DNA of 64,000 nt, from positions 3,156,001 through 3,220,000 of the forward strand of contig NZ_CP034909.1 in NCBI RefSeq assembly GCF_008932245.1, given 5' to 3'. Shown one piece after another: positions 38,053 through 47,143 of the stretch (positions are counted from its first letter, which is position 1; each line of letters begins with the position of its first letter). Under the pieces are notes generated by a model. The model did not search any database and had not been told where the DNA came from. It was given only the letters and a program-made list of their open reading frames with translations. This DNA comes from Sinorhizobium alkalisoli. Lineage in GTDB: Bacteria > Pseudomonadota > Alphaproteobacteria > Rhizobiales > Rhizobiaceae. The position numbers were made by a program, and so were the translations under genes.

Positions 38053-38081
38053 AAAAAAGGCCCGGCAATCCACCGGGCCTT
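38053..38081 (-). terminator. Intrinsic terminator of the IalB-like gene
   Basis: AAGGCCCGG (38057-38065) / CCGGGCCTT (38073-38081) with a 7-nt loop; on the minus strand it is followed by TTTTTT. It lies 28 nt past the stop of the 38109-38612 gene and may serve the convergent protease gene too. Confidence 0.82.
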
Positions 38082-38108
38082 CGTCAATAGGAAAGCTTGA
38101 CTTGCCTC

Positions 38109-38612
38109 TTACTTGCAGGCCTCGATCTGCTTCAAGGCGGCAGAGATGCCGGACAGCGAATAGGAGTAGGAGGTCTCGGTGCCACGGCGTGATTTGGCGC
38201 TGACGGACATGGCTTTGCCGGACTTCATAGCGGCGACCATTGCCGGCTCCTCGGCGGCGTTTTCCACCCAGGCGGAGTTGCCCTTGGTGAACAGGACGAA
38301 AGTCCGCCCGTCGATGACGACGTTCACCTTCGAATTATCCTGCAACGGGTAGCCCATCATGGCCTGCGGCTCGTAGCTGATGTTCTGGCCCGGGCGCTGC
38401 GAGACGAGAAAGAAGATGTCGCCATGATCGACGCCGGCCGGGCTCTTTTCCTTCGGCACGGAGAGAACATAGCAAACCTTGCCGTTGCCCGACTGGTAGG
38501 AATAGGCGCCCCAGGCATTGAATTGCTGAATTCGCGTCGGCGATTGCGCAGAAGCGACGCCGGCTGCAGCCATGACGAGTGCGATTGCAGTTGCGATCTT
38601 TCTTACAAACAT
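38109..38612 (-). CDS. Invasion-associated locus B (IalB) family protein
   Basis: A 167-aa periplasmic or secreted protein of the IalB family, named from Bartonella invasion genes but common in rhizobia without that role. Signal peptide IATAIALVMAAAGVASA, cleaved before QSPTRIQQFNAWGAY. The family elements are VCYVLSVPKEKSPAGVDHGD, FFLVSQRPGQN and the C-terminal SLSGISAALKQIEACK; two cysteines (C in KVCYV and C in EACK) may form a disulfide. It has its own terminator. Confidence 0.85.
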   Translation of the reverse strand: MFVRKIATAIALVMAAAGVASAQSPTRIQQFNAWGAYSYQSGNGKVCYVLSVPKEKSPAGVDHGDIFFLVSQRPGQNISYEPQAMMGYPLQDNSKVNVVIDGRTFVLFTKGNSAWVENAAEEPAMVAAMKSGKAMSVSAKSRRGTETSYSYSLSGISAALKQIEACK

Positions 38613-38981
38613 GAGTTCCTGCCGATTTTCTTGGTCGCGATACCCGCAACAGGCTTACACGGGCTACGCATAGTCACGATTTGAATTTATTTTGACTTAA
38701 TTCAGGTTACCAAATCGTCAACGATCGTCGAAATCGCTGCATCTCGCCCCTCCCGAACGGACCTGGGAAAGCCTCGCGGGACCCGATCCCCATTCTTGCG
38801 GGAACCACCGTCGATGGCTTTACCACAAGGCCTTGCCGGCCGGTACCCCTGTATCAAATCCAACCACCATCCGCCGCCTTCGCGCGCGGCCGATTCGTTC
38901 CGGAACTCTATGCCACAAAGAATCGGGCAAGAGTTTGTCTTTGCTGGCGGAAATACGGCAACGCGTCGGCGGAAGCAACGA
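38613..38981. other. Intergenic region, no gene
   Basis: About 370 bases. The part next to the IalB-like start is AT-rich (TTTGAATTTATTTTGACTTAA, near 38680-38700) and likely holds its promoter. The rest is GC-rich without a convincing frame. Confidence 0.4.
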
Positions 38982-39359
38982 TCACTCGTTCGGCCGGTCG
39001 CGCATCGCCTCGTCGGCCTTCTGGTAGTGCCGCTCCTTGATCTGACCGCTGACGGCCGCAATGGCGGCGGTCAGAACGGCGATGTCGTCGGAAAAGCCGA
39101 AGCCGGCCAGCATGTCGGGAATGAAGTCGAGCGGCAGGACGAAATAGGCGAGCGCCGCGAGCAGTATGCCCCTGGTCCGCGTCGGCGTCTTTGGATCCAC
39201 CGCACAGAAATAGGCGGCGACGACATCGCGGCTGAACGGAATCTGGCGGACGGCGCGACGAAAGGTGGGCCAGAAGCCGCTGCGCACACGGCGCTCCCGG
39301 CGCTCCTGCTCGGATTCCTCGCCGGGCAGGAGAATTTCTCCGATTTTTATATCATCCAT
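38982..39359 (-). CDS. YkvA family (DUF1232) protein
   Basis: A 125-aa protein with the DUF1232 core LLAALAYFVLPLDFIPDMLAG (in parts) followed by GFSDDIAVLTAAIAAV. These proteins are small and probably membrane-associated; their function is unknown. N-terminal part is charged (DDIKIGEILLPGEESEQERRERR). Confidence 0.85.
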   Translation of the reverse strand: MDDIKIGEILLPGEESEQERRERRVRSGFWPTFRRAVRQIPFSRDVVAAYFCAVDPKTPTRTRGILLAALAYFVLPLDFIPDMLAGFGFSDDIAVLTAAIAAVSGQIKERHYQKADEAMRDRPNE

Positions 39360-39425
39360 CGCATCCGTTCCGCTTCGATCAGGAGCCGTCGCGCTTGCAT
39401 CGCAATCATATGGGAAGAGCAGACG

Positions 39426-39743
39426 TTATTTCAAATGATCGGGCATGCGCCCGTCGGCAGCCTTGTCCATTTTCGTCGCCAGTTTGAAGTCGAGCTCCGT
39501 CAGTCCGCCGACGTCATGCGTCGACAGCGTTACATCAACCTTGTTGTAGACATTGAACCACTCGGGATGATGATCGAGCTTTTCCGCCGCGAGCGCGCAT
39601 TGCGTCATGAAGCTGAAAGCCTCGGCAAAGGTCTTGAAGCGGAACGCCTTCCAGATCGAGGCACCGTCCTCAGCCAGAACCCAGCCCTCCATCTTGTGCA
39701 GGTGTTCGGCGATAGCCGCCGCGTCCAGTTTTTCCGGCCGCAT
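39426..39743 (-). CDS. phhB: Pterin-4a-carbinolamine dehydratase
   Basis: A 105-aa enzyme that dehydrates 4a-hydroxy-tetrahydrobiopterin, recycling the pterin cofactor of phenylalanine hydroxylase. The active-site segment [20 protein letters not shown] carries the conserved His-His-Pro-Glu-Trp, and [19 protein letters not shown] completes the site. Full length. It lies 66 nt upstream of the YkvA gene on the same strand. Confidence 0.94.
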   Translation of the reverse strand: MRPEKLDAAAIAEHLHKMEGWVLAEDGASIWKAFRFKTFAEAFSFMTQCALAAEKLDHHPEWFNVYNKVDVTLSTHDVGGLTELDFKLATKMDKAADGRMPDHLK

Positions 39744-39952
39744 TCTGTTCCTCCTTGCACCGTTCTGTCCTCTACGGCGCCGCGCCCTGTCACGCGCAAA
39801 GGCCGCCGCGGTTCTTTGAAGCTACCCTTTGAGCTCCGAAAATCGGTTCCGATTATCGCGCCGATGCGCTAACAACGACACCGCGACCCGGAATGTTCGC
39901 CTGAGCTTTTGCATTTCGACCGCGGCGACATCGATTATGACAAGTGAAGACG

Positions 39953-40526
39953 ATGAAAGACACGAAAATCCTTTTCGTTTGTCTCGGCAATATTTGCCGG
40001 TCGCCTCTTGCGGGGATCATGCGTCACCTACAGCGCCGCGCGTCTTGTTAGACGCGCAAAGGTCGCTGTAGCACTTTGAATTGCTGCATGTCTTTGTCCT
40101 TAAATCCAGGTCGATTAGAGGAGACATGCAGTAGCGATGCGGGCAGGACGCGATGCTACGATCTCCGTCGATTCCGCCGGGACCAGTGCCTGGCCATGCG
40201 GGCGATCCGCCCGACAGGCGCTCCATTGCGGTCGCCGACGCCCATGGTATAGACATCCGTCACATGCGCGGACGCCAATTGCGCGTCGCCGATTTCGACA
40301 AATTCGAGCTGATCCTCGGCATGGATGGACACAACGTTCGCACCGTCAGCGGACTCGCTCCGATGGCGTCAGCGCACAAGGTGCATCTTTTCATGGACTA
40401 CGCGCTCGGCCGGCACGCTGACGTGCCGGACCCCAATACGAAATCGACCCCGCCTTCGAAGCGCTTTACCAGATGCTGGAGGCCGGGTGCTCTTCGCTAC
40501 TTGCGAAGCTGGAGTGCGCTTCATGA
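39953..40526 (+). pseudogene. Low-molecular-weight protein-tyrosine phosphatase, broken by a repeat insertion
   Basis: The start is intact: MKDTKILFVCLGNICRSPLA contains the CX5R catalytic loop of LMW-PTPs. After RSPLAGIMRH the reading frame enters a RIME-like element (40028-40135). Homology resumes at AGRDATISVDSAGTSAW in frame 3, moves to frame 1 (DPPDRRSIAVADAHGIDI, FELILGMDGHNVR, KVHLFMDYALG, DVPDP) near 40200, and back to frame 3 near 40436 (YEIDPAFEALYQMLEAG, then SSLLAKLECAS and stop TGA 40524-40526). One insertion and two frameshifts make it non-functional. Its residues before and after the insertion add up to the normal family spacing, so little host sequence was lost. Confidence 0.9.
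40028..40135 (+). repeat. RIME-like mosaic repeat inside the phosphatase pseudogene, copy 2
   Basis: Two nested palindromes. The first is CTACAGCG (40028-40035) with CGCTGTAG (40064-40071), enclosing GCGCGTC / GACGCGC. The second is CTGCATGTCT (40084-40093) with AGACATGCAG (40122-40131). It matches the reverse complement of 53225-53328. Confidence 0.85.
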
Positions 40527-41053
40527 AGCGGAAACACCTCTTCCGTCACGTAAGGCCCGCCACCGACCGAATCGCGCGAGGACATGAGAACGAAGCGCGA
40601 GACCGTGAAGGGCGCGGTGACGAAGTTGCCCCGTCCGGAGAGATATTCGACGACGTCCTCGACGCGTGAGGACCGCAGGCGCGCGAGCGAGACATGTGGG
40701 GTGAACTTGCGCGGGTCCGCTGCAAGGCCAAGCCGCTGGCAGATGCGTTCGATTTCCGCCTGCAGCGCGAACATTTCGGGAGTGTTGCTGACGCCGGCCC
40801 AGACCGAATGCGGTTTCTTCGAGCCGAAGGCGCCGGTGCCGGTCAGTTGCAGCTGGAATTCCGGCCGTTCGATCCGATCGAGGCTGTCGACAACCTCGTT
40901 GGCAGTCCGCCAATCGACGTCGCCGATGAAGCGCAGCGTGATGTGGTAATTCTCCACATCGATCCAACGAGCTCCGGGAAGGCCTCCGCGCAGCAGAGAA
41001 AGGCTCAATGCTGCATTGCGGGGAATTTCGAGGGCGGTGAACAGTCTCGGCAT
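40466..41053 (-). CDS. thpR: RNA 2',3'-cyclic phosphodiesterase
   Basis: A 195-aa 2H-phosphoesterase. Both catalytic H-x-T/S motifs are visible: ENYHITLRFIG (HxT) and FTPHVSLARLR (HxS). The family opens 2',3'-cyclic phosphates in RNA and ligates tRNA halves in vitro. The last 20 residues (HEAHSSFASSEEHPASS) lie beyond the usual end EEVFPL and overlap the dead phosphatase gene by 61 nt on the opposite strand. The start is MPRLFTALEIP. Confidence 0.92.
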   Translation of the reverse strand: MPRLFTALEIPRNAALSLSLLRGGLPGARWIDVENYHITLRFIGDVDWRTANEVVDSLDRIERPEFQLQLTGTGAFGSKKPHSVWAGVSNTPEMFALQAEIERICQRLGLAADPRKFTPHVSLARLRSSRVEDVVEYLSGRGNFVTAPFTVSRFVLMSSRDSVGGGPYVTEEVFPLHEAHSSFASSEEHPASSIW

Positions 41054-41165
41054 GGCGAGCTCCCCGAATCTCTTGCAGATGTCTCAGCGAATCACGCATC
41101 CGACATACACGCAACCATTATTTAACGGGCGAAGGCGTTAACGTTTCCTTACCTGTGGATCGCGA

Positions 41166-41807
41166 TCACTCTCCTTTCTGGACTGCGGCGATGAACTGCT
41201 CGGCCGTCGGCAGGAAACGTTCCACCATCAGGCCGATGCCGTCGCTATTCGGATGCATCCCGTCCTCGAGCTTGAGGCCCGCCTCGGTCGCGACCCCGTC
41301 GAGGAAGAACGGATAGAGGGCGAGATCGTATTTTTTCGCGAGGTCCGGATAAATCGGGTTAAAGCGTGCCGCATAGTCGCCGCCCATGTTCGGCGGCGCC
41401 AGCATGCCGGCAAGCAGTACGGCGATGCCGCGTTGCTTCAGCCGCGCAACCATCGCATCGAGGTTCTTGCGCGTCTCTTCCGGCGCAATTCCCCGTAGCG
41501 CATCATTGGCGCCGAGTTCGAGGATGACGCCCTTCGTCCCATCCGGTACCGACCAGTCGATGCGGGCAAGGCCGCCGGCGGTCGTATCGCCCGAGACGCC
41601 CGCATTGGCGATCGTGACGTCGAAGCCCTTTTCCCTCAGCGCCTGTTCAAGGCGCGCCGGGAAGGCATCGTCCGGGGCAAGCTGATAGCCGGCCATCAGG
41701 CTGTCGCCAAAGCCGACGAGGCTGATCGTCTCGGCGCGCGCAACGGCCGATAACGCGATTGTCATTGCGACGCCGAAGAAAACGGGCAACAAATCTTTTA
41801 AAGCCAT
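41166..41807 (-). CDS. TesA-like SGNH esterase (arylesterase/thioesterase I)
   Basis: A 213-aa secreted or periplasmic SGNH hydrolase. The four blocks are present: GFGDSLMAGYQLA (catalytic Ser), NAGVSGDTTAGG (Gly), LGANDALRG (Asn) and DGMHPNSDG (Asp-His). The N-terminal signal peptide runs FFGVAMTIALSAVARA. Start ATG 41807 (MALKDLLPV) is preferred over 41834. It stands divergently next to ybbA and ybbP homologues; the tesA-ybbA-ybbP neighbourhood is conserved from E. coli to rhizobia. Confidence 0.9.
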   Translation of the reverse strand: MALKDLLPVFFGVAMTIALSAVARAETISLVGFGDSLMAGYQLAPDDAFPARLEQALREKGFDVTIANAGVSGDTTAGGLARIDWSVPDGTKGVILELGANDALRGIAPEETRKNLDAMVARLKQRGIAVLLAGMLAPPNMGGDYAARFNPIYPDLAKKYDLALYPFFLDGVATEAGLKLEDGMHPNSDGIGLMVERFLPTAEQFIAAVQKGE

Positions 41808-41877
41808 GGATGGGTTCCTAAATGCCGGCAGCAATCATTTCGTTATTCCATCTTTCTTTCATATAGGGCCGTTTCGC

Positions 41878-42603
41878 GTGGCAGAAACCATCATCGAGGT
41901 GAAAAATGCGGAGCTGACTCTCGGTGAGGCGGCGGCCTCGGTGCACGTGCTGAAGGGCGTGAGCCTCACGGTGCAGGCGGGCGAATCGATCGGCATCGTC
42001 GGTCCGTCGGGCTCGGGAAAGTCCACCCTGCTGATGGTGCTTGCCGGCCTCGAACGGCTCGACAGCGGCGAAATCTATGTCGACGGCACGCCTCTGCATC
42101 GCCTGAACGAGGACAAGGTGGCCGACTTCCGCGGCCGCAACATCGGTATCGTCTTCCAGTCTTTCCACCTGATCCCCAATATGACCGCGCTTGAAAACGT
42201 CGCGGTGCCGCTGGAGCTCGCCAATGTCCGCAATGCCTTCGAGATCGCGCGCCAGGAGCTGGTCGCGGTCGGGCTCGGCGAGCGCCTGACGCATTACCCC
42301 GGCCAGCTTTCCGGCGGCGAGCAGCAGCGCGTGGCGATCGCCCGGGCGCTGGCGCCCTCGCCGAAACTCCTGATTGCCGACGAACCGACCGGCAATCTCG
42401 ACGCCGAGACCGGCCGCCAGATCGCCGACCTGCTTTTCTCCGAACAGCGCGAGCGCGGCATGACGCTGGTGCTCGTCACCCATGATGCGGCGCTCGCCGC
42501 GCGCTGCAGCCGGCAGGTAAGGGTCCGCTCCGGCGAGATCGTCTCCGGCGCCGAAGCCCAGCCGCTCTCCGCCTCGGCCCGTCAGGGGGTGGCCTCCGCA
42601 TGA
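41878..42603 (+). CDS. ybbA: ABC transporter ATP-binding protein, YbbA-like
   Basis: A 241-aa ATPase of the LolD/MacB type. Walker A GPSGSGKSTLLM, Q-loop IVFQSFHLIPNMT, signature LSGGEQQRVAIARAL and Walker B LLIADEPTGNLDAE. The start is GTG 41878 (VAETIIEVKNAEL), as the 24 codons before it run back towards the divergent tesA-like start. It works with the YbbP-like permease that follows in an ATGA overlap. The role of YbbA-YbbP is not firmly known; a lipoprotein or lipid export function is often suggested. Confidence 0.88.
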   Translation: MAETIIEVKNAELTLGEAAASVHVLKGVSLTVQAGESIGIVGPSGSGKSTLLMVLAGLERLDSGEIYVDGTPLHRLNEDKVADFRGRNIGIVFQSFHLIPNMTALENVAVPLELANVRNAFEIARQELVAVGLGERLTHYPGQLSGGEQQRVAIARALAPSPKLLIADEPTGNLDAETGRQIADLLFSEQRERGMTLVLVTHDAALAARCSRQVRVRSGEIVSGAEAQPLSASARQGVASA

Positions 42604-45155
42604 ATGCGGCAGCCGCGATCCACCGTCTTCGTCCCGTTCTGGCACTTCGGCTGGCACTGAGGGAGATGCGCGGCGGGCTCCGCGGCTTCTATATTTTCCT
42701 GGCCTGCATCGCACTCGGCACGGCCGCTATCGCAGGCGTCAATTCCCTCGCGCAATCGATCAGCGCGACGATCGATTCCGAGGGCCAGCAACTGCTCGCC
42801 GCCGATATCCGGTTCGAGCTCAACAGCCGCGTCGCCACCTCCGAGGAGCGCACCTTTCTGGACGGCCTCGGGCGGATCTCCGTGTCTGCGGGCCTGCGCT
42901 CGATGGCGCGGCTCCCGGACGGATCGAACCAGGCGCTGGTGGAACTGAAGGCCGTCGACGGCGCCTATCCGCTCTACGGCACCCTTAAAAGCGAGCCAGC
43001 GGCACCGCTCTCCGACCTGCTGGCCAAGGATGGTGATACATACGGCGCCGTCGCCGCTCCGCTGCTTCTCGAGCGGCTCGGGATCGTCCCGGGCGCGGAG
43101 CTCCTGATCGGCAATGCCCGTCTCCGCATCGCTGCCACCCTTCTTCGCGAGCCCGACGCCGTTTCCGACGGATTCGGCTTTGCACCGCGACTGATGATTT
43201 CCGCGGAGGCACTGGCCGCATCTGAACTGGTGCAAACGGGCAGCCTCGTCGAGCACAGCTACAAGATCAGGCTCCAGGATCCGGCGCAAGTCACCGTCAT
43301 CCGGGCGCAAGCGCAGCACCGGTTCCCGTCCGCCGGCTGGTCGATACGCACGAGCGGCAATGCCGCACCGTCGCTGACCGCCAACATCACCCGCTTTTCG
43401 CAGTTCCTGACGCTGGTCGGTCTCACGGCGCTCATTGTCGGCGGCGTCGGCGTCGGCAATGCGGTGCGGTCCTATCTGGACGGCAAGCGCAGCGTGATCG
43501 CCACCTTCAAGTGCCTGGGCGCACCGGCATCGCTCGTCGCAACGGTGTATCTGGCCCAGATCCTGATGATCGCGCTGATCGGCATTGCCATCGGCCTCGT
43601 GTTCGGCGCCTTCATACCCTTCGTCGCCGCCCAGTTTCTCGCCGACATGCTGCCGGTCTCGACCGATTTCGAGCTGTTTCCTTCGGCGCTGGGCCTGGCG
43701 GCGCTTTTCGGGCTGTTGACGGCGCTCGCCTTCGCGATCCTGCCGCTCGGGCAAGCACGCCGGATCCCGGCAACCGCGCTTTTCCGCCAGCAGGGTTTCG
43801 AGCCGACCGGCATCCCCGCCTGGCCCTATCTCGCGGGTGCGCTCACCTGCCTTTCGGCGCTTGCCGGGCTTGCCGTCTGGGCGGCCTATGACCGCTACAT
43901 CTCGCTGGTCTTCCTCGGCGCGGTCGCCTTCGCCTTCGTCGTGCTGAGGGCGGTCGCGCTGCTGATCGCCTGGCTCGCGCGACGCAGCCCACACGTCCAC
44001 TCTCCGGCCCTGAGACTGGCGATCGGCAATATCCATCGACCCGGCGCCCTGACGCCGTCTGTCGTGCTGTCGCTCGGTCTCGGCCTCGCACTCCTGGTGA
44101 CGCTGGCGCTGATCGATGGCAATCTTCGGCGCGAGCTCACCGGCAACATGGCCGAGCGTGCGCCCAATTTCTTCTTCGTCGATATTCAAGGCAGCGAGAT
44201 CGACGGCTTCCGCTCGGTTCTCGGCGAAGCCATGCCGAGGGGCAAGGTCGTCGAGGTGCCGATGCTGCGTGGGCGCATCGTCGCGCTCAATGGCGAGGAC
44301 GTGAACAGGCGCACCGTGCCGCCCGGCGGTCAATGGGTGCTGCGCGGCGACCGCGGCATCACCTATGCGAAGAACAAGCCGGAGAATTCGATTTTGACGG
44401 AAGGCGCCTGGTGGCCAGCGGACTACAGCGGCGAACCGCTCGTCTCCTTCTCGGCGGAGGAGGCCGGCGAGCTCGGCCTCAAGCTCGGCGACACCGTCAC
44501 CGTCAACGTGCTCGGCCGCGACGTCACCGCCCGGATCGCCAATTTCCGCGAGGTGCAATGGGAATCGCTGTCGATCAATTTCGTCATGGTCTTCTCGCCC
44601 AACACCTTCGCCGGGGCGCCGCATGCCTGGCTCGCGACAATCATCGATCCGGAGGCCACGCCAGCGGAGGAGGCCTCGGCGCTTCGAGCCGTCACCAACG
44701 CCTTTCCGACGATCACCAGCGTCCGCGTCAAGGACGCGCTCGACATCGTCAATGCATTGCTAGGCCAGTTGGCCACGGCCATCCGGGCAGCGGCCGCCGT
44801 CGCCCTGATCGCCTCCGTCCTGGTTCTGGCCGGGGCGCTCGCCGCCGGCAACCGGGCGCGCATCCACGATGCGGTGGTCCTGAAGACGCTCGGCGCCACC
44901 CGTGCAACGCTGATCCGGGCCTTCAGCTACGAATATGTGATCCTCGGCCTCGCCACCGCCCTCTTCGCGTTGTTTGCCGGCGGCGTCTCGGCCTGGTTCA
45001 TCGTCAGCCGCATCATGATGCTGCCGTCGCGCTTCCTGCCCGATGTCGCCGTCGCCACGGTCGCGGTCGCGCTCGTGGTGACCGTCGGCATCGGACTTGC
45101 CGGGACCTGGCGCATTCTCGGGCAGAAGGCGGCTCCGGTGCTGCGCGAACTCTGA
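42600..45155 (+). CDS. ybbP: FtsX-like ABC permease, YbbP-like
   Basis: An 851-aa permease with the YbbP architecture: an N-terminal helix (FYIFLACIALGTAAIAGVNSL), a large periplasmic domain, two sets of FtsX helices with a middle hydrophobic block (LVGLTALIVGGVGVGNAVR ... FKCLGAPASLVATVYLAQIL), a second periplasmic domain and C-terminal FtsX helices (ALIASVLVLAGALAAGNRARI, LKTLGATRATL). It overlaps the ATPase gene by 4 nt and reads in the same direction. Confidence 0.9.
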   Translation: MNAAAAIHRLRPVLALRLALREMRGGLRGFYIFLACIALGTAAIAGVNSLAQSISATIDSEGQQLLAADIRFELNSRVATSEERTFLDGLGRISVSAGLRSMARLPDGSNQALVELKAVDGAYPLYGTLKSEPAAPLSDLLAKDGDTYGAVAAPLLLERLGIVPGAELLIGNARLRIAATLLREPDAVSDGFGFAPRLMISAEALAASELVQTGSLVEHSYKIRLQDPAQVTVIRAQAQHRFPSAGWSIRTSGNAAPSLTANITRFSQFLTLVGLTALIVGGVGVGNAVRSYLDGKRSVIATFKCLGAPASLVATVYLAQILMIALIGIAIGLVFGAFIPFVAAQFLADMLPVSTDFELFPSALGLAALFGLLTALAFAILPLGQARRIPATALFRQQGFEPTGIPAWPYLAGALTCLSALAGLAVWAAYDRYISLVFLGAVAFAFVVLRAVALLIAWLARRSPHVHSPALRLAIGNIHRPGALTPSVVLSLGLGLALLVTLALIDGNLRRELTGNMAERAPNFFFVDIQGSEIDGFRSVLGEAMPRGKVVEVPMLRGRIVALNGEDVNRRTVPPGGQWVLRGDRGITYAKNKPENSILTEGAWWPADYSGEPLVSFSAEEAGELGLKLGDTVTVNVLGRDVTARIANFREVQWESLSINFVMVFSPNTFAGAPHAWLATIIDPEATPAEEASALRAVTNAFPTITSVRVKDALDIVNALLGQLATAIRAAAAVALIASVLVLAGALAAGNRARIHDAVVLKTLGATRATLIRAFSYEYVILGLATALFALFAGGVSAWFIVSRIMMLPSRFLPDVAVATVAVALVVTVGIGLAGTWRILGQKAAPVLREL

Positions 45156-45444
45156 AGTCCCCTAGGGGCCGCGGATTCTCTTGCCGCGCCCGGCGATCTC
45201 GCCGACGGCTTCGGTTGCGCGCGCCCTCCAAAACGTCACGCAGCCCGAATTAACCGTAAATCACTCTTGTTTGATGCTCCGAAGCCCCGCTTTCGCGCGA
45301 TTCCGGACGTTCCACCCTTGTGCGTGACGCGTTTCAACATCATATTTCTCGGCAGGCATGCTGGAGCCCCGCAGCGGCGCCTGGGCGCGTCAACAGACCG
45401 CCGCCCGACACCGTCACACAAACCGGGGCTTAAATGAGGAAACA

Positions 45445-46182
45445 ATGGCTGATCTGAGAAACTACCAAACCCGGATGTCGCCCGCCGGCGCTCAGGCGGG
45501 TGCCGTAATCGATGAAGGCCTTCGCGCTTACATGCTGAAGGTCTACAACCTCATGGCGCTTGGCCTGGCGATCACCGGCGTGGCAGCTTACGGAACCTAC
45601 GCGCTTGCCGTCTCCAACCCGGCTTTCGCCCAGCTCATCTACGCGTCGCCGCTCCGGTGGGTCGTGATGCTGGCCCCGTTGGCGCTGGTTTTCTTCCTGA
45701 GCTTCCGCATCCAGAACATGAGCGTTTCGGCCGCCCAGACTACCTTCTGGATCTACGCGGCGCTGATGGGCCTTTCGTTGTCCTCGATCTTCCTGGTCTT
45801 CACCGGCCAGAGCATCGTGCAGACGTTCTTCGTGACGGCTGCCTCGTTTGGCGCCCTCTCGCTCTACGGCTACACGACGAAAAAGGACCTGTCCGGCTTC
45901 GGCACGTTCCTGATCATGGGTCTTTTCGGCCTGATCATCGCGTCGATCGTCAACATCTTCCTCGCCTCTTCGGCGCTCGGCTTCGCCATCTCGGTGATCG
46001 GCGTTCTGGTCTTCGCCGGCTTGACCGCCTACGACACGCAGAAGATCAAGGAAATGTACTTTGAGGCCGACGATGTCGCGGTTGCCGGCCGCAAGGCGAT
46101 CATGGGCGCTCTGACGCTCTATCTCGACTTCATCAACCTGTTCATGTTCCTGCTGCAGTTCCTTGGCAACAAGAACGAGTAG
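45445..46182 (+). CDS. Bax inhibitor-1/YccA family membrane protein
   Basis: A 245-aa protein of the TMBIM/YccA family with seven predicted helices (LVFFLSFRIQ, WIYAALMGLSLSSIFLVFTG, FGTFLIMGLFGLIIASIVNIFL, ISVIGVLVFAGLTAYDTQKI). The conserved aspartate of the C-terminal half lies in AYDTQKIKEMY. Start ATG 45445 is chosen because TGAGGAAA precedes it by 3-10 nt; the frame opens 29 codons earlier. A strong terminator follows. Confidence 0.92.
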   Translation: MADLRNYQTRMSPAGAQAGAVIDEGLRAYMLKVYNLMALGLAITGVAAYGTYALAVSNPAFAQLIYASPLRWVVMLAPLALVFFLSFRIQNMSVSAAQTTFWIYAALMGLSLSSIFLVFTGQSIVQTFFVTAASFGALSLYGYTTKKDLSGFGTFLIMGLFGLIIASIVNIFLASSALGFAISVIGVLVFAGLTAYDTQKIKEMYFEADDVAVAGRKAIMGALTLYLDFINLFMFLLQFLGNKNE

Positions 46183-46199
46183 CCAGCGACACGGATGGC

Positions 46200-46228
46200 G
46201 AAAAGGCGGCTCCGGCCGCCTTTTTTGT
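46200..46228 (+). terminator. Intrinsic terminator after the Bax-inhibitor gene
   Basis: AAAAGGCGGC (46201-46210), loop TCCG, GCCGCCTTTTTT (to about 46226). Confidence 0.9.
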
Positions 46229-46325
46229 TGAGCCTATTAGCCTTGATCGGCTCGGGCATTCCGTGCGATGCAACACATTCGACCTGCGCAGTTGCCTTTT
46301 GTGTGTCTGCAGATGGCATGACAGC

Positions 46326-46369
46326 CTACAGCGTCGTGCGTGTTTTCAGACGCGCAAAGCTTGCTGTAG
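46326..46369 (+). repeat. RIME-like palindrome, copy 3 (first half only)
   Basis: CTACAGC (46326-46332) pairs with GCTGTAG (46363-46369) around a weaker GCGT/ACGC inner stem. It matches the first palindrome of copy 2. Confidence 0.65.
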
Positions 46370-46435
46370 CTCTCAGAATCTGCGCATCGATCGGCTCCGA
46401 TTTTCGGACCTATGCGCTGAGGCGATCAACCGACA

Positions 46436-47002
46436 ATGACTGCGATGACGTTCACCCTCCGCGATGCTGCCGTCGCCGACCTTCCTGCAATCACCGAAAT
46501 CTATCGCGAGTCCGTCCTCAACGGTGTCGCGACCTATGAGGTGACGCCGCCGAGCGAGGCCGAGATGATGCTTCGCCTCACGACCATCACCGGCAGCGGC
46601 TATCCGTACCTGGTCGCCCTCGATGAAAGCGATGCGATCCTCGGCTATACCTATGCCTCCGCCTTCCGCACCCGCACCGCCTATCGGTTCCTGGTGGAGG
46701 ATTCCATATATCTCGCACCCGAGGCCCGGGGGAAAGGGATCGGAAGGGCTCTGCTCAAGGAACTGGTGAGCCGGTGTACTGCCCTTGGCTTTCGCCAGAT
46801 GGTGGCGGTGATCGGCGGCGCGCATCCTTCGTCGATCGCACTCCACAGGGCCGTCGGCTTCGAGCATCAGGGGCTGATGAAAGCGACCGGCTTCAAGCAC
46901 GGCCGCTGGCTGGACACGGCCATCATGCAAAGGCCGCTTGGTGAGGGGATGGAAACGCCGCCGACGGAGGGTGTCTATCCGGACACGCTCTACCAAGGCT
47001 GA
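46436..47002 (+). CDS. GNAT acetyltransferase, PAT-like (phosphinothricin/methionine sulfoximine type)
   Basis: A 188-aa acetyltransferase similar to the PAT/MddA group, which acetylates phosphinothricin or methionine sulfoximine. Typical are IYRESVLNGVATYEVTPPS, DAILGYTYASAFRTRTAYRF, VEDSIYLAPEARGKGIGRALL (acetyl-CoA loop R-G-K-G-I-G) and HPSSIALHRAVGFEHQGLM. The start is ATG 46436 or 46445. The true substrate in this organism is not known. A RIME half-element lies just upstream and another copy just downstream. Confidence 0.88.
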   Translation: MTAMTFTLRDAAVADLPAITEIYRESVLNGVATYEVTPPSEAEMMLRLTTITGSGYPYLVALDESDAILGYTYASAFRTRTAYRFLVEDSIYLAPEARGKGIGRALLKELVSRCTALGFRQMVAVIGGAHPSSIALHRAVGFEHQGLMKATGFKHGRWLDTAIMQRPLGEGMETPPTEGVYPDTLYQG

Positions 47003-47027
47003 TTCACAAAGTCCTGAACGCGAAATT

Positions 47028-47076
47028 GCTGCATGTCTCCTTAAATCGAGGTCGATCGAAGGAGACATCCAGCAGC
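47028..47076 (+). repeat. RIME-like palindrome, copy 4 (second half only)
   Basis: GCTGCATGTCTCCTT (47028-47042) pairs with AAGGAGACATCCAGC (47059-47073), one mismatch. It matches the second palindrome of copy 2. Confidence 0.75.
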
Positions 47077-47143
47077 GGGAAGAGGAATGGCCGTCGGTCG
47101 GATTAGAGGCAGGCGGGCGGAGGACCACCGTGATCGGCCGCGT

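Noticed and set aside
42582..44624. 680-codon minus-strand frame
   Set aside because: Antisense to ybbP, Arg/Asp/Gln-rich shadow sequence.
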